Shown here piece after piece: positions 1 through 8,556 of a stretch of DNA of 64,000 nt. Positions within the stretch are counted from its first letter, which is position 1; each line of letters starts with the position of its first letter. A program made the position numbers and the translations under genes. The stretch is from NCBI GenBank assembly GCA_028690215.1, contig JAQVBQ010000003.1, positions 60,406-124,405 of the forward strand, given 5' to 3'. This DNA comes from Bacteroidales bacterium. GTDB lineage: Bacteria; Bacteroidota; Bacteroidia; Bacteroidales; UBA932. Below the pieces are notes generated by a model that saw nothing but the letters and a program-made list of their open reading frames with translations, was not told the origin of the DNA and searched no databases.

Positions 1-969
1 GCACATTTTGTTAATCTTTATTCTCTAGCTTACAAGCATTTTAATAAAGAATCTTATAGGAAAACAGCATTATTGACGTACTCTTTTATAAAGGAGAAAT
101 TATACTCTAAAAATGGTGGCTTCATAGGAAGCACTACCCTAACGACATCTTCTTATGAATCAAACTATTATCAGTATTCTCTCAATGAATTATTGTTAAT
201 GTTTCCTGCAAGATATATGGATATTGCATTAGCTTTAGGAATGGACATTACTGTAAATAAGTTTGATAAACAGATACCGGTGCGCAATTCAAGAACTTAC
301 AGTATAATTCATGATGAGGAGATTAAAATACTCAAGGAGAGAAGGTCGGAACATCGTGGATATTACACTGATAAAAGAGAGGTCACTTCGTACATCTCCC
401 AGCTGGTGGAGTCCCTGGCGATATCCTCTGTGTTATTGAACGAACCTTCACTATATAAAGAGGCAGCGGAAATCATGGAGTATCTGTTGGTACACAACAG
501 AAATGAAGACGGGAGATTGTACCGTTACAACTGCTGTCAGAAAAGTTCCATCCCCGGCTATCTTTCCGATTATTCAGACTTGATTGCGGCTCTGATTGAA
601 TTACATAAAGCGTCAGGTGAAGAAAACAGTGATTTTAAACTATATGCAGGGAAATATATAGACTTTGTATTAAAGCATTTTTATAAACCGGATAATGGAA
701 TGTTCAGTAAATCTGAGTGTTCTATACTGCCTGACACTATTCCGTATAAGAGAGAGTCCAATATAGACTTTATCAAGCCATCAGCCAATTCAGTTATGGC
801 AGGCAATCTAATCTCTTTCTACGAAATTAGTGGAAATAAAGAGTATCTGGATATTGCTGCTCAACAAATTATGAATATAGCTCCCAATCTGCACGCAGCA
901 GGTCCGATGCTCGCAAGCTGGGCTCAGAAAATATTGAAATATATACGCCTTAAAAAGCAGATGTCCTGA
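1..969 (+). CDS. DUF255/YyaL-like thioredoxin-domain protein, C-terminal part (5' end outside window)
   Basis: The frame is open from base 1 with no stop, so the gene begins upstream and about 322 C-terminal codons are visible; a TTG at 73 is not needed as a start. The visible part resembles the helical (alpha/alpha toroid, six-hairpin glycosidase-like) C-terminal half of YyaL/spermatogenesis-associated protein 20 proteins: a GRLYRYNCCQKSSIPGYLSDY stretch is followed by YSDLIAALIELHKASG and KPSANSVMAGNLISFYEISG, which correspond to the family's 'GFLEDYA...' and 'SGNSVAAENLLRL' blocks. The N-terminal thioredoxin-like domain should lie off the window. Molecular function is not established for the family. 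The last 20 bases overlap the tail of convergent queA. Confidence 0.75.
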   Translation, partial: AHFVNLYSLAYKHFNKESYRKTALLTYSFIKEKLYSKNGGFIGSTTLTTSSYESNYYQYSLNELLLMFPARYMDIALALGMDITVNKFDKQIPVRNSRTYSIIHDEEIKILKERRSEHRGYYTDKREVTSYISQLVESLAISSVLLNEPSLYKEAAEIMEYLLVHNRNEDGRLYRYNCCQKSSIPGYLSDYSDLIAALIELHKASGEENSDFKLYAGKYIDFVLKHFYKPDNGMFSKSECSILPDTIPYKRESNIDFIKPSANSVMAGNLISFYEISGNKEYLDIAAQQIMNIAPNLHAAGPMLASWAQKILKYIRLKKQMS

Positions 970-2167
970 ATAGTATGGAGCTGTCTCCATAACTGAGAAA
1001 TCTGAAATCATTGTTGAGAGCATATTGATATATCTCTTTCCAGTAATCTCCCACAAATGCAGCAATAAGAAGCAATAGAGTACTATTAGGCTGATGGAAG
1101 TTCGTGATAAGTATCTCTACTATCCTGAATCTGAAAGAGGGAACTATTATTATTCCTGTTTTTGTGTCAATATGATCTCTTCCGTTCTTATCCATCCATT
1201 CCAGAAGAGCCGTCAAGGATTCTGTTGTCGTGTATCTATACTCTCTCTCATAAGGTTCCCACTGATTTACCGGAGTCGGACTCCCCTCTTCAATGCAATG
1301 AATTCCGAGATAATATAAAGATTCCAGGCATCTTGTAGATGTAGTCCCTACAGATATTACCTTTTTATCACCCCTGTCAATCAGCTTTTCAATTAATTCT
1401 CTTGATACTGTAAATGGTTCATAATGCATGTGGTGGTTCTTTATAAACTCGGATTTAACCGGTAAAAAGGTTCCGGCCCCAACGTGCAGGCATATATTAT
1501 TTATATCAATCCCTTTCTCTTGAATCCTTTTTAGTACGTTTTCTGAGAAATGAAGCCCTGCAGTCGGCGCAGCCACTGATCCCCTGTTTTGGGCATATAA
1601 TGTTTGATATCTTTCAGTATCAGATTCTTCAGCCTCACGATTCAGATATGGAGGAATAGGTACTTTTCCGCATTTTTCCATTAGTTCAGAAAAAGGAATT
1701 TCCCCTTCCCATGAGAACTCTACAATTGATTTATCCTCTACCTTGCTTATCAATTTAGCCTTTAGACAGTATTCATCCAATGAATTATGGCCATTGGAGT
1801 CAAAATAGATATATCCATCCTTCCATTTTTTACTGTTACCTATTATACATATCCATGAACAGGATTCAGTAGATGCAAATGAGACATTGTATTCATATGG
1901 CAGGTTAGGTTCCAGACAGAAGATCTCGATTTGAGCGCCACTCTCTTTTCTGAAAAACAATCTTGCAGGAACGACTTTGGTATTATTGATTACCATCAAT
2001 GAGTCATTTGGCAATAACTCGTCGAGATTTGAAAATTTTGAATCGCGAACCTTGTTGTCTTGAAATATTAAAATCTTGGAATCTTCTCGGTTTGGAAGAG
2101 GGTATTTAGCAATTTTCTCTTCAGGCAGTATATATGTATAGTCTTTAATGCTGATTTCCGGGTACAC
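950..2167 (-). CDS. queA: S-adenosylmethionine:tRNA ribosyltransferase-isomerase
   Basis: Predicted to transfer and isomerise the ribosyl group of S-adenosylmethionine onto preQ1 at the tRNA wobble base, giving epoxyqueuosine. Family blocks seen in order are IPPYLNREAEESD, VAAPTAGLHFSENVL, LHVGAGTFLPVKSE, VGTTSTRCLESL, ITNFHQPNSTLLLLIAAF and SYGDSSIL. At about 405 residues it is longer than the E. coli enzyme (about 350). I place the start at GTG 2167 (peptide YPEISIKDYTY): the frame runs open to 2308, but that extension is Phe/Tyr/Lys-rich, unlike the family, and a TAnnTTTG box at 2182-2189 would make it untranscribed. The 3' end overlaps the convergent DUF255 gene by 20 bases. Confidence 0.88.
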   Translation of the reverse strand: MYPEISIKDYTYILPEEKIAKYPLPNREDSKILIFQDNKVRDSKFSNLDELLPNDSLMVINNTKVVPARLFFRKESGAQIEIFCLEPNLPYEYNVSFASTESCSWICIIGNSKKWKDGYIYFDSNGHNSLDEYCLKAKLISKVEDKSIVEFSWEGEIPFSELMEKCGKVPIPPYLNREAEESDTERYQTLYAQNRGSVAAPTAGLHFSENVLKRIQEKGIDINNICLHVGAGTFLPVKSEFIKNHHMHYEPFTVSRELIEKLIDRGDKKVISVGTTSTRCLESLYYLGIHCIEEGSPTPVNQWEPYEREYRYTTTESLTALLEWMDKNGRDHIDTKTGIIIVPSFRFRIVEILITNFHQPNSTLLLLIAAFVGDYWKEIYQYALNNDFRFLSYGDSSILFRTSAF

Positions 2168-2181
2168 AATATTTTTTTTGA

Positions 2182-2189
2182 CAAAAATA
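2182..2189 (-). promoter_or_regulatory. Putative -7 box (TATTTTTG) of queA
   Basis: Matches the Bacteroidetes -7 consensus TAnnTTTG on the minus strand, 14 bases before the GTG chosen for queA. No clear -33 element is visible. It supports the short start at 2167. Confidence 0.4.
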
Positions 2190-2235
2190 TAAAAATAGAA
2201 GTGTGGAAAAAAATATTTAATAATATTAACTTTGT

Positions 2236-2380
2236 TTACAAATGTTACACACAACAATAACCATTGTATGTTACATAAGTATACATTAATATAGGTTAAA
2301 TATCTCAATCCTTACTCACAAATGTATACATTACATATGTAATATTGAAATTACTATTAAGCATTACATATACTACATAT
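2236..2380. promoter_or_regulatory. Cluster of TTACAnnTGTAA-like repeats, queA side
   Basis: Part of a gene-free stretch (2168-2688). Related AT-rich sites recur: TTACAAATGTTACA (2236-2249), TTACATAAGTATACA (2271-2285), ACAAATGTATACA (2318-2330), the perfect 12-base palindrome TTACATATGTAA (2331-2342), and TTACATATACTACATAT (2364-2380). One copy contains a minus-strand TACATTTG (2319-2326), which fits the -7 consensus. These look like operators for a dimeric DNA-binding protein, most simply the adjacent XRE regulator; that assignment is inference. Between 2381 and 2605 I see only AT-rich DNA without a recognisable element. Confidence 0.5.
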
Positions 2381-2610
2381 CCAGTTTGTTATGTGATTTA
2401 AATGAAGTTATTTATTGGTTCTAATACCCTATTTAACCCCTATTTAAGGCAATTAGTTGATAAAATTGTGATTATCCATTCATAACTATTGGAATACCAG
2501 ATATATAGATGTTTTAATTGGATTATTGGCTTAGATTAACCCTATTTATATTAGACTATATCAAAAGTACTGATAGAAATAGACTTTAATAATATTATCC
2601 CATCTCTTAA

Positions 2611-2672
2611 TTACATTTGTATAAACAATATATGTTACATATGTAATTAATATAATGCTTACATTTGTATAA
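2611..2672. promoter_or_regulatory. Palindromic operator-like repeats overlapping the XRE gene promoter
   Basis: Two identical 14-base copies of TTACATTTGTATAA (2611-2624 and 2659-2672) flank a perfect palindrome TTACATATGTAA (2635-2646). Each 14-mer contains TACATTTG, a match to the TAnnTTTG -7 box; the second (2660-2667) is 21 bases before the ATG at 2689, so it is likely the regulator's own promoter. A protein binding these sites would cover the promoter. Negative autoregulation is inferred from this geometry and not shown. Confidence 0.55.
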
Positions 2673-2688
2673 CTTAATGTTTACAAAA

Positions 2689-3162
2689 ATGAGAAACAGG
2701 TTACAGCAGTTTTTAAATGCAGAACAATTATCTCCTGCCCGATTATCTGATATTATTGGTATTCAAAGATCCGGAATGTCACATATACTATCAGGAAGGA
2801 ATAAACCCAGCTTTGACTTCATACAGAAGCTATTGCTTAAGTTCCCTACCCTTAATTCAGAATGGCTGATAACAGGAAAAGGAAAAATGTACAAGGAGAG
2901 TCAGGTTGTAAACCACCAGAGTTATCAAAATCTTGTTTTACCGGAAGTCGATGAAATTGCAGAAAACCATCAGGAATCAAAAGAGATACAGCAAGATAGA
3001 AGAATTTCGGAGAATTCTGAACTCTCTGAGAATTCAATAATCGGATCCGAAAAGGAAGAAGCACGTAATAATTCAAAGCAAATTGTGAAAATGATCCTTA
3101 TTTATTCTGATGGTACATTCTCTGATTTTAGACATGAGGATAGATTATATCCTGCAGATTAA
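2689..3162 (+). CDS. XRE-family helix-turn-helix regulator
   Basis: A 157-residue protein with an N-terminal HTH_3-type DNA-binding domain (about residues 1-65): the repressor-like sequence LSDIIGIQRSGMSHILSGRN is followed by PSFDFIQKLLLKFP and SEWLITGKGKMY, a layout common in Bacteroidales regulators. The rest is polar and Glu/Ser-rich, ending in a short hydrophobic segment (IVKMILIYSDGTFSDF) that may mediate oligomerisation. I chose ATG 2689 over ATG 2677 because the -7 box at 2660-2667 would put transcription initiation near 2674. It stands alone, with operator-like palindromes directly upstream and on the queA side. Target genes are unknown. Confidence 0.8.
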   Translation: MRNRLQQFLNAEQLSPARLSDIIGIQRSGMSHILSGRNKPSFDFIQKLLLKFPTLNSEWLITGKGKMYKESQVVNHQSYQNLVLPEVDEIAENHQESKEIQQDRRISENSELSENSIIGSEKEEARNNSKQIVKMILIYSDGTFSDFRHEDRLYPAD

Positions 3163-3166
3163 TTTC

Positions 3167-3174
3167 TACCTTTG
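3167..3174 (+). promoter_or_regulatory. Putative -7 box (TACCTTTG) of pyrD-cinA
   Basis: TAnnTTTG match beginning four bases after the XRE stop and ending 17 bases before the pyrD ATG. It suggests pyrD-cinA has its own promoter rather than relying on readthrough. Confidence 0.45.
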
Positions 3175-3191
3175 CATAAACATTCTGTTTA

Positions 3192-4217
3192 ATGTATAGA
3201 TTTATTCGTCCTTTACTTTTTTCAATACTTCCTGAGCGGGCTCACATTCTCACTGTGAATCTGCTGGTTTTTTTAAGATATATCCCCTTCTCAGGGATGG
3301 TTTTAAGATGGCTCTACTCATATAATAATAAGAGTCTGGAGCGTGAGGTTTTTGGGCTTAAATTCAGAAATCCTATTGGAATGGCGGCCGGATTCGATAA
3401 GAACGGTGACATTTACAACGATCTTTCGAACTTCGGGTTTGGTTTTGTCGAAATAGGTTCATTAACACATGTTGAGCAGATTGGTAATCCAAGACCAAGG
3501 GTATTCAGAATCATTGAGGAAAATGCCATTATTAACCGCATGGGTATAAACAACAAAGGAGTAAAACATGCTGTAAGCTATATGAAATCTAATAAACCCA
3601 GATTGATTATAGGTGGAAACATAAGTAAAAGCACCTCTTGCAGTAATGAAATGGCGGCTCTGGATTATGAGAAATCATTTACTCAGCTCTATGATTTTGT
3701 CGATTTCTTCGTGCTCAATGTCTCTTGTCCAAATGTTAAAGGGTTGGTTAAACTACAGAATATTACCGCTCTTTCTGAGATTATCGACAGACTTACTGCA
3801 ATTAGAAGATTCAACGATGAATATAGGCCGATATTGCTGAAGGTATCACCTGATCTTACAAATGACCAGCTTGACGAGATAATTGAATTGATACTTATTT
3901 CAGGAATTGATGGAATTGTAGCAACAAACACAACCAGCACAAGAGAGCTTTTAAAAGATAATGGAGCTGCTATTGAGGCAATTGGTGATGGTGGTCTAAG
4001 CGGAGAGCCGCTCTTCAAAAGGAGTCTTGAGGTTGTCAGGTATATCCATAAGAAGAGTGCAGGAATGTTGCCAATCATAGCTGTTGGAGGTGTTACAACC
4101 CCTGAAAGAGCTAAGGAGATGCTTGATGCCGGAGCTTCATTGGTTGAGGTGTATACCGGTTTTATATATAATGGTCCTGGTTTCGTAAAGAGTATTCTTA
4201 AATATCTATCTAAATAA
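3192..4217 (+). CDS. pyrD: Dihydroorotate dehydrogenase, class 2 (quinone-dependent)
   Basis: Oxidises dihydroorotate to orotate in de novo pyrimidine synthesis, passing electrons from FMN to membrane quinone. The 341 residues fit class 2: an N-terminal hydrophobic helical region (about 1-45) for membrane and quinone contact, then a TIM barrel with AAGFDKNG (65-72), the active-site segment NVSCPN (176-181) whose Ser178 is the class 2 catalytic base, GDGGLSG (265-271), AVGGV (297-301) and the phosphate-binding YTGFIYNGP (321-329). It is followed after 8 bases by cinA, so the two are probably co-transcribed. Confidence 0.93.
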   Translation: MYRFIRPLLFSILPERAHILTVNLLVFLRYIPFSGMVLRWLYSYNNKSLEREVFGLKFRNPIGMAAGFDKNGDIYNDLSNFGFGFVEIGSLTHVEQIGNPRPRVFRIIEENAIINRMGINNKGVKHAVSYMKSNKPRLIIGGNISKSTSCSNEMAALDYEKSFTQLYDFVDFFVLNVSCPNVKGLVKLQNITALSEIIDRLTAIRRFNDEYRPILLKVSPDLTNDQLDEIIELILISGIDGIVATNTTSTRELLKDNGAAIEAIGDGGLSGEPLFKRSLEVVRYIHKKSAGMLPIIAVGGVTTPERAKEMLDAGASLVEVYTGFIYNGPGFVKSILKYLSK

Positions 4218-4225
4218 TTTAAAGG

Positions 4226-5494
4226 ATGTTAACTGCTTCTATCTGCACAATTGGTGACGAGATTCTGATCGGGCAAATTGTGGATACAAACTCCTCTATG
4301 ATTGCAAAGGAGCTAAATAAATGTGGAATAAAGGTCAATAAAATGATATCTATTCAGGATGATGAGAGTGAGATTGTTTCGTCCCTGGAAGAGTGCTCAC
4401 ATATAAATGATATTTTGATTGTTACAGGTGGATTAGGTCCTACCAAAGATGATATAACAAAAAGATCATTAGCACATTTGTGCAGATGTGACAAATATAG
4501 ATATGATGCTTCTCAGGCATCAATAATAGATGAAATTTGTAGTAGAAGGGGTATAGTTCTTTCTCAATTAAATAAAGATCAGGCACTTGTTCCTGAATGT
4601 TGCAGGGTTCTACCTAATAGAATGGGAACTGCTCCCGGAATGGTATTCACCCTCCCTGCCGCGGAAGATAGAAAAGTCCTTCTTTTTTCCCTTCCAGGTG
4701 TACCATATGAGATGGAACATCTGTTACCATCTGTTATTAAGACGATTAAAGAGGAGTTTGTTTGTGAAAACATATTCCACAGAACCCTGCTGACATATGG
4801 AATTCCTGAGTCATTACTGGCATCTAAGATAGAGAGTTGGGAGGATAGCCTACCTGATGAGATAAAACTGGCCTATCTTCCAAGTCCACAGAGTGGTGTA
4901 AAATTGAGAATCTCAATATATGGCGGTGATTTCTCTAAATCTTCACTTATAGCAGAAGAAGAGGCAAATAAACTCAGACCCTTACTAGGCAGTGCTTTAT
5001 ATGGTGAAAATGAGGAAACGCTGGAGTCTGTTATTGGAGAGTATCTCCTAAAGAACGGAAAGAAAATTTCTGTGGCTGAGTCTTGTACATCAGGAAAATT
5101 ATCATCTCTTCTGACCTCTATCCCCGGTTCTTCCGCCTACTTTACCGGCGGAGTTGTTGCCTATGGCAATAACATTAAGATGAATATACTTGGTGTGAAG
5201 GAAGAGACCATTGAGAAATATGGTGCTGTCAGCTGTGAATGTGTGAAGGAGATGGCTGAGGGAATTAAAAGGCTGATGAAAACAGACTATGCAATAGCCA
5301 CATCCGGTATAGCGGGACCCTCGGGTGGTACTGATACAAAGCCAGTAGGTACAATATGTATAGCTATAGCCGGCCCTGATTTTATTGAAACATATGTTAA
5401 AGTATTCAATGGAGACAGAATCAGGAACGTTCAGAGGTTTTCTGCAGAGGCACTCAACCTTTTGCGCTTAAAGCTTGGTATACAGCTAATGTAA
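4226..5494 (+). CDS. cinA: CinA family nicotinamide-nucleotide amidohydrolase / competence-damage protein
   Basis: A 422-residue two-domain CinA. The N-terminal half is a MoaB/MogA-like fold (GDEILIGQIVDTNSSMIAKEL near the start and VTGGLGPTKDDITK near residues 70-83). The C-terminal domain (about 265-415) carries the NMN deamidase signatures VAESCTSGKLSSLL, FTGGVVAYGNNIK and ATSGIAGPSGGTDTKPVGT. The family recycles nicotinamide mononucleotide, converting it to nicotinic acid mononucleotide; the N-terminal domain of related proteins has ADP-ribose pyrophosphatase activity. An AAAGG sequence lies immediately before the ATG. Second gene of the pyrD-cinA unit. Confidence 0.9.
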   Translation: MLTASICTIGDEILIGQIVDTNSSMIAKELNKCGIKVNKMISIQDDESEIVSSLEECSHINDILIVTGGLGPTKDDITKRSLAHLCRCDKYRYDASQASIIDEICSRRGIVLSQLNKDQALVPECCRVLPNRMGTAPGMVFTLPAAEDRKVLLFSLPGVPYEMEHLLPSVIKTIKEEFVCENIFHRTLLTYGIPESLLASKIESWEDSLPDEIKLAYLPSPQSGVKLRISIYGGDFSKSSLIAEEEANKLRPLLGSALYGENEETLESVIGEYLLKNGKKISVAESCTSGKLSSLLTSIPGSSAYFTGGVVAYGNNIKMNILGVKEETIEKYGAVSCECVKEMAEGIKRLMKTDYAIATSGIAGPSGGTDTKPVGTICIAIAGPDFIETYVKVFNGDRIRNVQRFSAEALNLLRLKLGIQLM

Positions 5495-5502
5495 TATAAA
5501 CA

Positions 5503-5515
5503 TTACACATTGTAA
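5503..5515. promoter_or_regulatory. TTACACATTGTAA site resembling the 2.2-2.7 kb operator repeats
   Basis: This imperfect palindrome in the 55-base spacer between cinA and the serine hydrolase gene resembles the TTACATATGTAA repeats around the XRE gene. It could be a further site for the same regulator. A single AT-rich match can arise by chance, so confidence is low. Confidence 0.25.
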
Positions 5516-5549
5516 CAAAAATGTGATATAACGCCTTATAACTCTATAT

Positions 5550-6671
5550 ATGAAAAACTTAACACTAATAATCGCAATTATTCTAATATCTATGCAATCT
5601 TGTACATCTGATCAAAATAATAAAGACAGTATAGCCCTGGAAAGGGTAGATTCTCTTTTTAACTCACTCTATCCGGCAAATGAGCCCGGGGTGGCTGTTC
5701 TCATAATGAAGCAGGATTCTATAATTTTTGACAAAGGATATGGAATTGCAGATATGGAAAAACTAACCCCGATTGATGGGAATACTTTTTTCAACATAGC
5801 CTCTGTATCCAAACAATTTTCCGGAGTGGCACTGATGATGCTTGCTGAAGAGGGTAAGCTTTCGTTGGATGATAGTGTTAAAAAGTGGTTTCCTGAATTT
5901 AAGGCAGACTTCTTCGAAAAGATTACTTTAAGACACCTCCTATCGCACACTTCCGGCATTCCGGATTCCAGAGACAGGAGTGACAGAAATTTTGTCCTTA
6001 CATCAACAGATGTAGAGTCGTATTCATACCTGGAGGATCTGGACTCGCTCAATTTTGAGCCAGGAACATCCTACGAGTATATGAATCCTACTTTCCAACT
6101 TATGTACACAATCATAGAGAAGGCTTCAGGAGTACAGTTCGACACCTTTATGAGAAAAAGAATTTTTGACCCATGCGGAATGGCAGAGGCTACATATTTT
6201 GAAGCAGGGAAAATTATTCCGAGAATGGCTCACGGTTACCTTTACGACTCTACCACACAGAAATATAATGAATTTGATTATGGTGAGGAGTCTTTTTTTG
6301 CAACAAAGGCTGATGGTGGCCTGTATACATCAACCAGAGAGTTTGTTCAATGGGAGAAAGGGTTGAGAGAGAATAAACTCATAAGCGAGAAGATGAAATT
6401 ATCGGCACATTCGCCAAAAATTGCCATCAATGACATGCCATACACTTCATATGGTTACGGTTGGTTTATTGAAGAGAAGCCGGGTTATCCTGTAAAGGTA
6501 TTCCATACAGGTGACAATGGTGGATTCCATATTTATGCGGGAAGATATCCTGAAAACGGAATTCTCTATCTCTTCTTTTCCAATAGGAACGATAGAGATA
6601 GAGAAGCAACAGCATCGAAGCTCGATGAGATATTCAAGCAAGCCGGATGGCTTAGCTCTGTTTCCGATTAA
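5550..6671 (+). CDS. Serine hydrolase, beta-lactamase class C / penicillin-binding-like lipoprotein
   Basis: A 373-residue envelope protein. A short hydrophobic leader ends in ISMQSC, so Cys18 is the probable lipid attachment site. The serine beta-lactamase/DD-peptidase fold motifs are present: SVSK (Ser85, Lys88), YMN (177-179) and HTG (319-321), the last replacing KTG as is usual for class C-like esterases and peptidases. Substrate is unknown; members include D-aminopeptidases, esterases and peptidoglycan enzymes, and nothing here points to antibiotic resistance. The gene end overlaps the convergent SDR gene by 20 bases. Confidence 0.82.
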   Translation: MKNLTLIIAIILISMQSCTSDQNNKDSIALERVDSLFNSLYPANEPGVAVLIMKQDSIIFDKGYGIADMEKLTPIDGNTFFNIASVSKQFSGVALMMLAEEGKLSLDDSVKKWFPEFKADFFEKITLRHLLSHTSGIPDSRDRSDRNFVLTSTDVESYSYLEDLDSLNFEPGTSYEYMNPTFQLMYTIIEKASGVQFDTFMRKRIFDPCGMAEATYFEAGKIIPRMAHGYLYDSTTQKYNEFDYGEESFFATKADGGLYTSTREFVQWEKGLRENKLISEKMKLSAHSPKIAINDMPYTSYGYGWFIEEKPGYPVKVFHTGDNGGFHIYAGRYPENGILYLFFSNRNDRDREATASKLDEIFKQAGWLSSVSD

Positions 6672-7416
6672 ATATTGTGGCAGAAGCCTGAGCTGCTGGC
6701 AGTATTACTACATCGCTTATGTTAACATGGGCAGGTGCCTTGACTATGTATAAAATCACATCTGCGATATCTCCTGCACTCAGAGGCTGAAATCCGTCAT
6801 AAACAGCAGCAGCCCTCTTTTCATCACCTTTAAAACGTACTATGGAGAACTCTGTCTCCACGGCACCTGGACAAACCTGAGAAACTTTTATGTTTTTCTG
6901 GTTGAAATCCATCATCATACCTTTTGATAAAGCATCCACGGCGAACTTGGTCGCACAATATACATTTCCGTTTGGATATGCACTTTTGCCTGCGATTGAT
7001 CCTATATTGACTATATGACCTCCTCCGTTTGCTGTCATAAGGTTTGAAACAATACGGCTGACATAAAGAAGACCCTTTATGTTAGTATCGATCATTCTTT
7101 CCCAATCATCAATAGAGCCATCATTAAGAGGAGCAAACCCGGCAGCAAGTCCTGCATTGTTAATTAGAATGTCAATTTTTCTCCACTCTTCAGATAAATT
7201 TGAAAGATTTGCCTCAACCTGATTCAACACCCTTACGTCAAAATTGAGAGCAAGTATCTCTACATGATATTTGCCCTTCAGTGTGTTAGCCAGTAGATTC
7301 AGTCTTTCAGCCCTGCGTCCGGTTATTATAAGTCTGTATCCCTCTTTCGCAAATGCTTCAGCAACAGCCTCTCCTATTCCGGATGTGGCACCTGTGATTA
7401 ACGTTGTCTTTGTCAT
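6652..7416 (-). CDS. SDR-family NAD(P)-dependent oxidoreductase (YdfG-like)
   Basis: A 254-residue classical short-chain dehydrogenase. It has the cofactor-binding TGATSGIG (8-15), NNAG (86-89), catalytic Ser140 in NIGSIAG, and the YCATK active site with Tyr153 and Lys157. GRRAERL after beta-strand 2 suggests preference for NADP(H). The overall sequence resembles YdfG-type enzymes that act on 3-hydroxy acids such as serine and 3-hydroxypropionate, but substrate cannot be fixed by reading. It follows the dipeptidase gene after 8 bases and is probably co-transcribed with it. Confidence 0.85.
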   Translation of the reverse strand: MTKTTLITGATSGIGEAVAEAFAKEGYRLIITGRRAERLNLLANTLKGKYHVEILALNFDVRVLNQVEANLSNLSEEWRKIDILINNAGLAAGFAPLNDGSIDDWERMIDTNIKGLLYVSRIVSNLMTANGGGHIVNIGSIAGKSAYPNGNVYCATKFAVDALSKGMMMDFNQKNIKVSQVCPGAVETEFSIVRFKGDEKRAAAVYDGFQPLSAGDIADVILYIVKAPAHVNISDVVILPAAQASATIFNRKQS

Positions 7417-7424
7417 AAATGTAT

Positions 7425-8513
7425 TTAAAAATTAAGATCCATAACCCTCATAAAATTGCCACCCAGGATTTTGTGTATATCACTTTCCGAATAGCCTCTG
7501 TTTACAAGCTCTTCAGTGATGACCGGAAGCTTGTCAACGCCTTCCAGACCGACAGGAGTCACCTCTATGCCGTCAAAATCGGAACCAAGCCCGACACTGT
7601 CCACTCCTACAAGTTTAACAACATGGTCAATATGGTCGACAACCTCTTTGTATGAAGGTCTTTCCAAGGCCAGCATGTTTGCAAGAGCCTCATTATATTC
7701 AGCTTCATGCTTCTTTTTGTTTCCCTTGTACAAAGCTTCAGCAGCTTCAAATGCATCACACAAAGGCCAGAATTTGTCAGCATAAACCTTGTTCAGGAAG
7801 GGAGGATAAAAATTTATCTGAATCACACCACCGTGAGAAGCGAGATCTCTTATCATCTGATCCGTCATGTTTCTTGGCAAATCTGCAATTGCCCTGCAAC
7901 AAGAGTGTGTTGCAACTACCGGTTTTTTTGAATATTTTAAAACGTCATAAAATGACTCATCAGAGATATGCGATACGTCTATAATCATTCCAAGACGGTT
8001 CATCTCCTTGATAACCTTCTTTCCGAAAGGGCTGAGACCATTCCATTTTTTCTCCTTAGGTGCGCAGGAGTCGCAGATATCATTATTCCCGGCATGAGTA
8101 AGGGTCATGTAACGGATTCCCATATCATAGAACAATCTTAGTAATGAGAGGTCTTTCTGAATAGGTAAACCGTTTTCCATTCCTAAGAATATTGCACCCA
8201 AGCCCTTTTCTCTCAGTTCAAGGGCGTCCTCCAATGAGAGAGCCACTCCTACTTTATCTTCGTTTTGTTCAACTGCATCATAGGTTCTGGCAATCAGCTG
8301 CAACGCCTTTCTTGTGGCTGCATCCGGTTCAAGCTTGTTTGATGTGTAGATTGCAAAAAAGGCAGCATTGAGGCCACCCTCCTTCATTCTTATAAAATCA
8401 AAATGCCCTTGTTCATTTTTCTTTCCCATATCGATTCCGTCATACAACCTTAATGGTGAATCGCAGTGAGAATCAAGAACAAAGGCACTTTCGTGCAACT
8501 TTTTATAATTCAT
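7425..8513 (-). CDS. Membrane dipeptidase-type zinc peptidase (peptidase family M19)
   Basis: A 362-residue renal-dipeptidase-like metalloenzyme. Visible metal ligands and signatures are DSHCDSP with His16 and Asp18, Glu113 in FLGMENG, the bridging region LTHAGNNDICDS, DVSHISDESF (His182) and ATHSCCRAI (His203), plus GLGSDFDG near the C terminus. M19 enzymes cleave dipeptides, often with tolerance for a D-residue at the second position. No signal peptide is evident, so a cytoplasmic role in peptide or amino acid catabolism is likely. First gene of a unit with the downstream SDR gene. Confidence 0.88.
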   Translation of the reverse strand: MNYKKLHESAFVLDSHCDSPLRLYDGIDMGKKNEQGHFDFIRMKEGGLNAAFFAIYTSNKLEPDAATRKALQLIARTYDAVEQNEDKVGVALSLEDALELREKGLGAIFLGMENGLPIQKDLSLLRLFYDMGIRYMTLTHAGNNDICDSCAPKEKKWNGLSPFGKKVIKEMNRLGMIIDVSHISDESFYDVLKYSKKPVVATHSCCRAIADLPRNMTDQMIRDLASHGGVIQINFYPPFLNKVYADKFWPLCDAFEAAEALYKGNKKKHEAEYNEALANMLALERPSYKEVVDHIDHVVKLVGVDSVGLGSDFDGIEVTPVGLEGVDKLPVITEELVNRGYSESDIHKILGGNFMRVMDLNF

Positions 8514-8556
8514 AATACCTTTAATTATTTTTTTATAAAGGTAGTAAAAAGGAGAC

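Noticed and set aside
2168..2308. Upstream extension of the queA reading frame to 2308
   Set aside because: The added 47 residues are AT-driven Phe/Tyr/Ile/Lys sequence unlike the family, and the likely -7 box lies inside this stretch.
2611..2672. Repeated 14-mers 48 bases apart as a CRISPR-like array
   Set aside because: Repeats are too short, only two are identical, and the spacer holds another palindrome; operator sites fit better.
8516..8542. Inverted repeat ACCTTTA...TAAAGGT between the GIN-domain gene and the dipeptidase gene
   Set aside because: AT-rich stem with a long loop and no T-run after it on the minus strand; not supportable as a terminator.
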